A DNA stretch of 11,207 nucleotides from Acidimicrobiaceae bacterium (GTDB taxonomy: Bacteria > Actinomycetota > Acidimicrobiia > Acidimicrobiales > RAAP-2): contig PMFY01000377.1 of the NCBI GenBank assembly GCA_003157945.1, positions 1-11,207 on the forward strand. The letters run 5' to 3'. Positions within the stretch are counted from its first letter, which is position 1. The number at the start of each line of letters is the position of its first letter. This document shows, one piece after another, positions 7,433 through 11,207 of the stretch. Below the pieces are notes generated by a model, which worked only from the letters and a program-made list of their open reading frames with translations, was not told the DNA's origin and ran no database searches. The translations under genes and the position numbers were made by a program.

Positions 7433-7454
7433 CCAGCGAATCTCGGGGCGACCT

Positions 7455-7469
7455 AGGGCCGAAGGTCCT
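7455..7469 (-). promoter_or_regulatory. DosR/DevR-like box C, upstream of cydA
   Basis: The minus strand reads AGGACCTTCGGCCCT, 13 of 15 identical to the DosR-type form GGGACTTTCGGCCCT. The centre is about 44 nt upstream of the cydA start codon, overlapping where a -35 element should be. It shares the core GAC-N-TTCGGC-N-CT with boxes A and B. Oxygen- or redox-dependent activation of a bd oxidase is biologically sensible. The identity of the regulator is inferred. Confidence 0.5.
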
Positions 7470-7540
7470 GATGTGAAACGACGCACAAGCGCGATCGTGG
7501 CGATCGGTTCCGACGATGCCCCAAGGGGTATCCCCGACCC

Positions 7541-7570
7541 GGTGTCCGGACCGCGGGACCGGTCCTCACC
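7541..7570 (-). terminator. Candidate terminator downstream of tetR
   Basis: A bulged hairpin lies about 22 nt past the tetR stop. The outer arms are GGTG/CACC (7541-7544 and 7567-7570) and the inner arms GGACCG/CGGTCC (7548-7553 and 7560-7565), around a 6-nt loop. It could separate tetR transcription from the cydA promoter. No T-run follows, so the call is tentative. Confidence 0.3.
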
Positions 7571-7574
7571 GCCG

Positions 7575-7609
7575 GACGAGGAACCAGAATCGTCAGATGA
7601 GGAACCAGA
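7575..7609. repeat. Imperfect 21-bp direct repeat across the tetR stop codon
   Basis: GACGAGGAACCAGA (7575-7588) recurs as GATGAGGAACCAGA (7596-7609), one mismatch in 14 and offset by 21 bp. On the coding strand this gives VWFLI-stop-RFWFLVRR-stop, so the copies are in the same frame on either side of the stop. It looks like a small local duplication. Confidence 0.55.
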
Positions 7610-8429
7610 CCTCGTCCCCGCCGTCCGGTGGCGCTGCCCGGCCGTCGGCATCGACGTCGTCAGCATCGCCGTCGTCGACATCGCCGCCCCGGTCCACGGC
7701 CGGCCGGGATCCGGCGCGGGGTGGGGGGAACCCCACCAGATGGCCCATCTCCAGGAGCGTCCGGTCGAAGACCGGGTCGACGTCGTCGATCACGTTGTGG
7801 AAGTGGCCGAACAGCTCGAAGGAGATCATCCCGAACAGCTGCGTCCACACCGCCACGGCCCGCACCGCCACGTCCCCGGGCACGTTCGGAAAGGCCACGT
7901 CGACGAGTGTGCGCACGGCGGCCTGTCCGGCAGCACCCAGCGGGGGCAGGGCCTCGGACGCGGCGTCCCGACGCAGCGCCCCCGCCGCCACCGCGTCGTC
8001 GACCAGACGGGCCAGGACCAAGGTGACCCGGCTGGCCGGGCCGACGGTGTCGTCGGGGGCCCGGTAGCCCGGTACGGGCGAGCCGTACACCAGCGCGTAC
8101 TCGTGGGGGTTGTCGATCGACCACCGCCGGACGGCCCGGGCCACCGCGCGCCACCGTGCGCCGAAATCGTCCTCCGGACAGGCGGAGTCCGCCTCCTCGG
8201 CGGCCGCGCCGACGGCGTCGTAGGCGTCGACGATCAGGGCGGTCAGGAGGTCGTCGCGGCTGGGGAAGTAGCGGTAGATGGCCGACGAGGACATGCCGAG
8301 GGCGCGGGTGACGGCGCGGAGCGACAGGCCGGGCGCGCCCTCGGCCGCCAGCTGCCGACGGGCCTCGTCCTTGATCTCGGCGGTGAGCTCGGCCCGCATC
8401 CGGGCCCGCAGCCCGGTGGAGGGAGGCAT
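7593..8429 (-). CDS. TetR-family transcriptional regulator with WHG-type C-terminal domain
   Basis: This 278-residue protein is a ligand-responsive repressor type. The N-terminal helix-turn-helix domain covers about residues 12-62, with LSLRAVTRALGMSSSAIYRYFPSRDDLL carrying the recognition helix near 46-53. The C-terminal ligand domain has the W-x5-H-x6-G pattern (Trp103, His109, Gly116) in WSIDNPHEYALVYGSPVPGY, which marks the WHG subgroup (TetR_C_33 in Pfam). The last 35 residues are acidic low complexity rich in Asp. ATG 8429 is chosen because the helix-turn-helix begins soon after; the longer open frame to 8546 would run through the operators. It is divergent from the SDR-like gene, and the two identical palindromes between them are the likely binding sites. 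That implies control of the neighbour and of itself. The ligand is unknown. Confidence 0.9.
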   Translation of the reverse strand: MPPSTGLRARMRAELTAEIKDEARRQLAAEGAPGLSLRAVTRALGMSSSAIYRYFPSRDDLLTALIVDAYDAVGAAAEEADSACPEDDFGARWRAVARAVRRWSIDNPHEYALVYGSPVPGYRAPDDTVGPASRVTLVLARLVDDAVAAGALRRDAASEALPPLGAAGQAAVRTLVDVAFPNVPGDVAVRAVAVWTQLFGMISFELFGHFHNVIDDVDPVFDRTLLEMGHLVGFPPPRAGSRPAVDRGGDVDDGDADDVDADGRAAPPDGGDEVWFLI

Positions 8430-8468
8430 GCCACCACACTTCCACATCGAGAGCAATAGATCAATAAG

Positions 8469-8487
8469 AGAGCAGTGCTCTTGCTCT
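8469..8487. promoter_or_regulatory. Probable TetR operator O1 with an extra half-site
   Basis: The palindrome AGAGCA-G-TGCTCT (8469-8481) is followed directly by a further half-site TGCTCT (8482-8487). Another half-site AGAGCA sits at 8450-8455. O1 lies 40 bp upstream of tetR and covers the candidate -35 (TTGCTC, 8481-8486) of the SDR-like gene. An identical palindrome (O2) lies 52 bp away. Binding by the adjacent TetR is inferred from position and symmetry. Confidence 0.65.
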
Positions 8488-8509
8488 GGGGCCTGAGATG
8501 GTGAATACT
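8481..8509 (+). promoter_or_regulatory. Candidate promoter of the SDR-like gene
   Basis: The -35 candidate is TTGCTC (8481-8486), followed by a 17-nt spacer and the -10 candidate AATACT (8504-8509). Transcription would start near 8516, just before operator O2. The -35 overlaps O1 and its extra half-site, so a bound repressor could block it from both sides. Neither hexamer is a strong match. Confidence 0.35.
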
Positions 8510-8517
8510 GATCACCA
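8499..8517. repeat. Inverted repeat between the two TetR operators
   Basis: TGGTGA (8499-8504) and TCACCA (8512-8517) form perfect 6-bp arms around 7 nt. The sequence is unrelated to the AGAGCA palindromes and overlaps the candidate -10 of the SDR-like gene. It could be a site for a second regulator, or chance. Confidence 0.3.
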
Positions 8518-8520
8518 ACA

Positions 8521-8533
8521 AGAGCAGTGCTCT
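8521..8533. promoter_or_regulatory. Probable TetR operator O2
   Basis: AGAGCA-G-TGCTCT is an exact second copy of O1. Start-to-start spacing is 52 bp, close to five helical turns, so both sites would face the same side of the DNA. O2 lies 55 bp upstream of the SDR-like ATG and just after its predicted transcription start. Confidence 0.65.
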
Positions 8534-8587
8534 CACAAGGGAGCACGACCGGGCCGGTGAACGGTCCACGGACAGGGAGGCACCACC

Positions 8588-9532
8588 ATGGGAAGACACG
8601 TCATCGTGGGGGCAGGGCCGGTCGGGACGGCGACGGCGCACGCGCTGGTCACCGCCGGCCACGAGGTCACGCTGGTCACGCGCTCGGGCTCGGGGCCTGT
8701 GGGCCCCGGCATCACCCGGGTGGCGGCCGACGCCTCCGATCCGTTCGCACTCGCAACGGCCACCGGGACCGCCGACGCCCTCTACAACTGCGCCAATCCG
8801 CCGTACCACCGGTGGCCGGAGCTGTGGCCCCCCATGGCCACGTCGATGCTCGAGGTGGCAGCCCGGTCCGGTGCCGTCCTCGTGACCATGGGCAACCTCT
8901 ACGGCTACGGGCCGGTCGACCATCCCCTCCGGGAGGACGACCCCCTGGCGGCGACGGGAGCGAAGGGCCGGGTGCGGGCCGCGATGTGGGAGGAGGCCCT
9001 CGCCGCCCACCGCGCCGGCCGCGTCCGGGTCACCGAGGCGCGTGCGTCGGACTTCTTCGGGCCGGGTGTCGTCGACACCAGTCACTTCGGCCGCGTCGTC
9101 GACCGACTCCTGTCGGGTCGGAAGGTCCGCGTGCTGGGCGACCCGGACGCACCCCACTCGTGGACGTACGTGCCGGACGTCGGGCGCACCCTGGCGGTGC
9201 TCGGGACCGACGAGCGGGCGTGGGGCCGGCCCTGGCACGTGCCGAGCGCCGCGGCCCTGTCGCAGCGCGAGCTGGCCGTCCGGTTCTGCGCCGTCGCCGG
9301 TGCGCCCGCGCCGTCGGTGGCGGCGTTCCCCGCCGGGTCCCTGACGCTGGCCGGTGTGGTGTCGGCGCAGATGCGTGAGCTGAAGGAGACCCGCTACCAG
9401 TTCGACCGGCCGTTCCTGCTCGACTCGTCGGACTGCACCGCCACCTTCGGCATCGAGGCGACGCCCCGGGACGCCGCCCTGACGGCCGTCGCCGACGCGG
9501 CACGGGCCGGGTCGCTGGCGGCGGCCGCCTGA
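8588..9532 (+). CDS. Atypical SDR / NAD-dependent epimerase-dehydratase family protein
   Basis: This 314-residue protein has an extended-SDR Rossmann fold. The nucleotide-binding motif VGAGPVGTATA (7-17) gives Gly-x-Gly-x-x-Gly at 8-13. NLYGYGPV (103-110) corresponds to the strand-5 segment, and the C-terminal half includes HSWTYVPDVGRTL (190-202), the usual substrate-side motif. The catalytic Tyr-x-x-x-Lys is not visible: the matching segment reads KGRVR (126-130) before AAMWEEAL. It may thus reduce a substrate by another route, or bind nucleotide without catalysis. ATG 8588 has AGGGAGG (8574-8580) 7 nt upstream. It is divergent from tetR and is its probable target through the two operators. 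A strong hairpin follows the gene. Substrate and pathway cannot be read from the sequence. Confidence 0.85.
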   Translation: MGRHVIVGAGPVGTATAHALVTAGHEVTLVTRSGSGPVGPGITRVAADASDPFALATATGTADALYNCANPPYHRWPELWPPMATSMLEVAARSGAVLVTMGNLYGYGPVDHPLREDDPLAATGAKGRVRAAMWEEALAAHRAGRVRVTEARASDFFGPGVVDTSHFGRVVDRLLSGRKVRVLGDPDAPHSWTYVPDVGRTLAVLGTDERAWGRPWHVPSAAALSQRELAVRFCAVAGAPAPSVAAFPAGSLTLAGVVSAQMRELKETRYQFDRPFLLDSSDCTATFGIEATPRDAALTAVADAARAGSLAAAA

Positions 9533-9556
9533 CCCCGACCCTCACCCGTCGGTGGT

Positions 9557-9594
9557 GACGGTGACGGGGCGCTTCCGGAGACCCCGTCACCGTC
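9557..9594 (+). terminator. Strong hairpin terminator after the SDR-like gene
   Basis: GACGGTGACGGGG (9557-9569) and CCCCGTCACCGTC (9582-9594) form a perfect 13-bp stem with a 12-nt loop, 24 nt after the stop codon. No T-run follows. The right arm ends two bases before a TAGGGT -10-like hexamer of the next gene, so the hairpin occupies that promoter's -35 region. Confidence 0.6.
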
Positions 9595-9596
9595 GC

Positions 9597-9602
9597 TAGG
9601 GT
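9597..9602 (+). promoter_or_regulatory. Candidate -10 element for the lipoprotein gene
   Basis: TAGGGT fits the TANNNT -10 pattern and lies 11 nt before ATG 9614. Transcription would begin only a few bases before the start codon. No Shine-Dalgarno sequence is present, which agrees with a leaderless or near-leaderless mRNA. Confidence 0.3.
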
Positions 9603-9613
9603 CGGGCCCACCT

Positions 9614-10765
9614 ATGGCGGCCCCACGACGCAGCCGCACCGTCCCCTCGGTGCGGCCCCGGCTCTCCCGCACCGCACCGGTGGCCGCCGTGGCGCTCCTG
9701 CTGACGGGTTGCTCCGTCGTCGCCACCCCCGACTCGCCGACCGTCCCCGGCATCCTCCAGGCCACGGCCGGACCGGTGGGCTACGTGGCGTGCCCGGGAG
9801 CGCTGACCCCCATCGAGCTCCGGTCGCGGCTCGCCGAGGCATCGATCCCCCTGCCCGTCGACGGCACGCCCCCGCTGGGCGACTACGCGGTGGCGGTCAC
9901 CCCGGACGGACGCCGCGCCTTCGTGGTCACGCAGTCGACACGGCCCGGCCGGCCCACCCGCAACGTCCTCATCCCCGTCGACCTGGCCAGCGGGCAGGCC
10001 GGCACCCCGATCGTCCTGCCCGGCCATGGCGCCTCGGGCGCGGTGGTGGTGATGCACGACGGGCGGACGGTCCTGGCGGCCAGCGGCACCATGATCGTGC
10101 CGGTGGACGTGGCCAGCGGCACGATCGGTCGGCCACTCGACCTGGGCGTCGGGCGGACCGTGTCGGGCATGGCGCTGAGCCCGACCACGGACATCCTCTA
10201 CGTGCTGGTTCCCGACGGCGTCATCCCGGTCGACACCGCGACGGCCACGGCCGGGGCGCCGATCGTCACCGGTCTGACCGTCTCGTCGGTGTCGTCACCC
10301 CACGGCCTCGTCGTCTCCCCCGACGGCGCCACGCTGTGGGTGGCCGGCCAGGGGCCGCCCGACTTCGGTGGCCGCGTGGTGCCCGTGTCGACGGCCACCG
10401 GCGCGGTGGGGGCGGCCACCAGCTTCGACGCCTTCGGCATCACCGACCCGGCCGCCCTGGCCATCACCCCGGACGGCACGCAGCTGCTCGTCGCCGACTC
10501 GGCCAACAACTGGATCGACGCCGTCCTGACCGCCGATCCCGCCCGGCCGCTGACGCCGGTGCGGTTGCCGACCGGTTCGGGCACGGCATCGGCGTCCGGC
10601 GCGGACCACCCCACCGATGTCGTGACCAGCCCGGACTCGGGAGGTGCGTTCGTGGTGACCGGCCTCAGCACCGTGCTGCCCTACCGCCCCGCCCACCGCA
10701 CCTACGGCGTGCCGATCCGGGTGTGCTCCGGCGCCACGTCGATGGCCGTGTCCGTCCCGACCTGA
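9614..10765 (+). CDS. Predicted lipoprotein with beta-propeller repeats
   Basis: This 383-residue protein starts with an Arg-rich stretch and a hydrophobic segment (21-30) ending in the lipobox LTGC. Cys33 should therefore be lipidated and the protein anchored on the outer face of the membrane. The rest consists of about six repeats of roughly 40 residues. Each has a strand such as AVTPDGRRAFVV or VVSPDGATLWVA, followed by VIPVD-type strands with a Thr/Ser-Gly turn (near 92, 142, 184, 230, 279 and 334). This is the YncE/NHL-like beta-propeller pattern. Cys60 and Cys371, near the two ends, could form a disulfide that closes the propeller. No enzyme motif is visible, so a binding or scaffold role is likely. 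The start at ATG 9614 includes the whole signal peptide. It ends tail to tail with the acyltransferase gene. Confidence 0.8.
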   Translation: MAAPRRSRTVPSVRPRLSRTAPVAAVALLLTGCSVVATPDSPTVPGILQATAGPVGYVACPGALTPIELRSRLAEASIPLPVDGTPPLGDYAVAVTPDGRRAFVVTQSTRPGRPTRNVLIPVDLASGQAGTPIVLPGHGASGAVVVMHDGRTVLAASGTMIVPVDVASGTIGRPLDLGVGRTVSGMALSPTTDILYVLVPDGVIPVDTATATAGAPIVTGLTVSSVSSPHGLVVSPDGATLWVAGQGPPDFGGRVVPVSTATGAVGAATSFDAFGITDPAALAITPDGTQLLVADSANNWIDAVLTADPARPLTPVRLPTGSGTASASGADHPTDVVTSPDSGGAFVVTGLSTVLPYRPAHRTYGVPIRVCSGATSMAVSVPT

Positions 10766-10789
10766 CCCGACCGGGGGGCGGTCAGGTCG
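10758..10789. terminator. Bidirectional hairpin holding both convergent stop codons
   Basis: CGACCTGACC (10758-10767) and GGTCAGGTCG (10780-10789) make a perfect 10-bp stem with a 12-nt G-rich loop. The plus-strand stop TGA (10763-10765) is in the left arm, and the minus-strand stop (TCA at 10782-10784) is in the right arm. The two stops pair with each other. The structure could serve both transcripts. Confidence 0.5.
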
Positions 10790-11207
10790 ACGGCGGCGCG
10801 AACGTGCCGGCCGCCTCGACGGCCTGGGCCGCGTGCGTCGAGCGGAACTCGGCCGGCTCGAGCCCGGCCGCGGCCAGCAGCTCGTCGAGCGCCAGGGGGA
10901 TGTCGGCCGCCAGCTGCCACACCCGCGGCATCGTCTCGGGGCACGAGATGATGCCCCAGTAGAGGGTGCCGCGGTAGCTCATGATGGTGATGTTGAGGCC
11001 GAGCCCGTCCATGACCGGGCCGAGGGGGAACCCGGCCACCATCTCGGCCCCCGCCAGGTAGAGGGGGAAGTCGGGGCCCGGCACGTTCGAGATGATCAGG
11101 TTGGCCACGGGACGGTGACGGTCGGCCAGGCGCATCCGGCTGTACAGCCGGGCGGCGGCGGCGAACGTGTTGGGCGTGGCGTGCTCGGCCCAGTTGACGA
11201 GCATGTC
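10782..11207 (-). CDS. WS/DGAT-family acyltransferase, C-terminal part (truncated by window edge)
   Basis: The visible 141 residues are the C-terminal domain of the wax ester synthase / diacylglycerol acyltransferase family (WS_DGAT_C). These enzymes join acyl-CoA to diacylglycerol or fatty alcohol to make storage triacylglycerol or wax esters. Signature segments are NLIISNVPGPDFPLYLAGA, the Pro-Met-Asp-Gly-Leu-Gly-Leu-Asn run (GPVMDGLGLNITIMSYRG) and a C-terminal helix ADIPLALDELLAAAGL. The catalytic HHxxxDG motif lies beyond the right edge, so activity cannot be judged. The reading frame is open to base 11207. Mycobacterial Tgs1 of this family belongs to the DosR regulon, but this gene's promoter is outside the window. 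It converges on the lipoprotein gene through a shared hairpin. Confidence 0.88.
   Translation of the reverse strand, partial: DMLVNWAEHATPNTFAAAARLYSRMRLADRHRPVANLIISNVPGPDFPLYLAGAEMVAGFPLGPVMDGLGLNITIMSYRGTLYWGIISCPETMPRVWQLAADIPLALDELLAAAGLEPAEFRSTHAAQAVEAAGTFAPPST

Noticed and set aside
7555..7566. GGGACCGGTCCT as a fourth DosR-like box
   Set aside because: It lacks the GAC-N-TTCGGC core and has the wrong half-site spacing. It fits better as part of the hairpin after tetR.
8430..8546. Longer TetR start upstream of ATG 8429
   Set aside because: The added residues show no homology to the family, and the extension would run through both half-sites and the full operator O1.

Overview
The window is GC-rich (roughly 70%) bacterial chromosomal DNA. 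Codon use, short gene gaps, probable leaderless starts and the cydABDC gene order all point to an actinobacterium. An Acidimicrobiia-type lineage would fit, but nothing here fixes the genus. No mobile element, CRISPR array, tRNA or rRNA was seen.

Layout, left to right. (1) 1-275 is non-coding leader DNA holding two copies of a 15-bp box that resembles the DosR/DevR hypoxia operator. (2) Two plus-strand genes follow: a small STAS-domain protein (276-683) and a stand-alone GNAT acetyltransferase of the Pat-like type (743-1309). (3) A four-gene minus-strand operon, cydA-cydB-cydD-cydC (7418 down to 1306), encodes cytochrome bd quinol oxidase and the CydDC ABC exporter needed to assemble it. A third copy of the box lies just upstream of cydA. 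(4) A minus-strand TetR regulator with a WHG-type C-terminal domain (7593-8429) is divergent from an atypical SDR/NAD-epimerase-like protein (8588-9532). Their shared 158-bp promoter region carries two identical 13-bp palindromes. (5) A predicted lipoprotein with beta-propeller repeats (9614-10765) converges on the C-terminal end of a WS/DGAT acyltransferase (10782 to the window edge).

How the genes may work together. Cytochrome bd is a high-affinity oxidase used at low oxygen. The same box, followed after exactly 22 nt by an NNTCAT candidate -10 element, precedes both cydA and the STAS gene. This suggests that a NarL/FixJ-family response regulator co-activates the STAS/GNAT locus and the oxidase operon. 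The TetR/SDR pair looks like a separate, self-contained regulator-target unit. The genes meet tail to tail with very compact junctions: one pair shares a CTAG stop palindrome, and another places both stop codons inside one hairpin.

No wholly new multi-gene system is evident. The items most worth a second look are the shared boxes, the paired TetR operators, the missing standard start codon of cydD, and the SDR without its catalytic Tyr-Lys pair.
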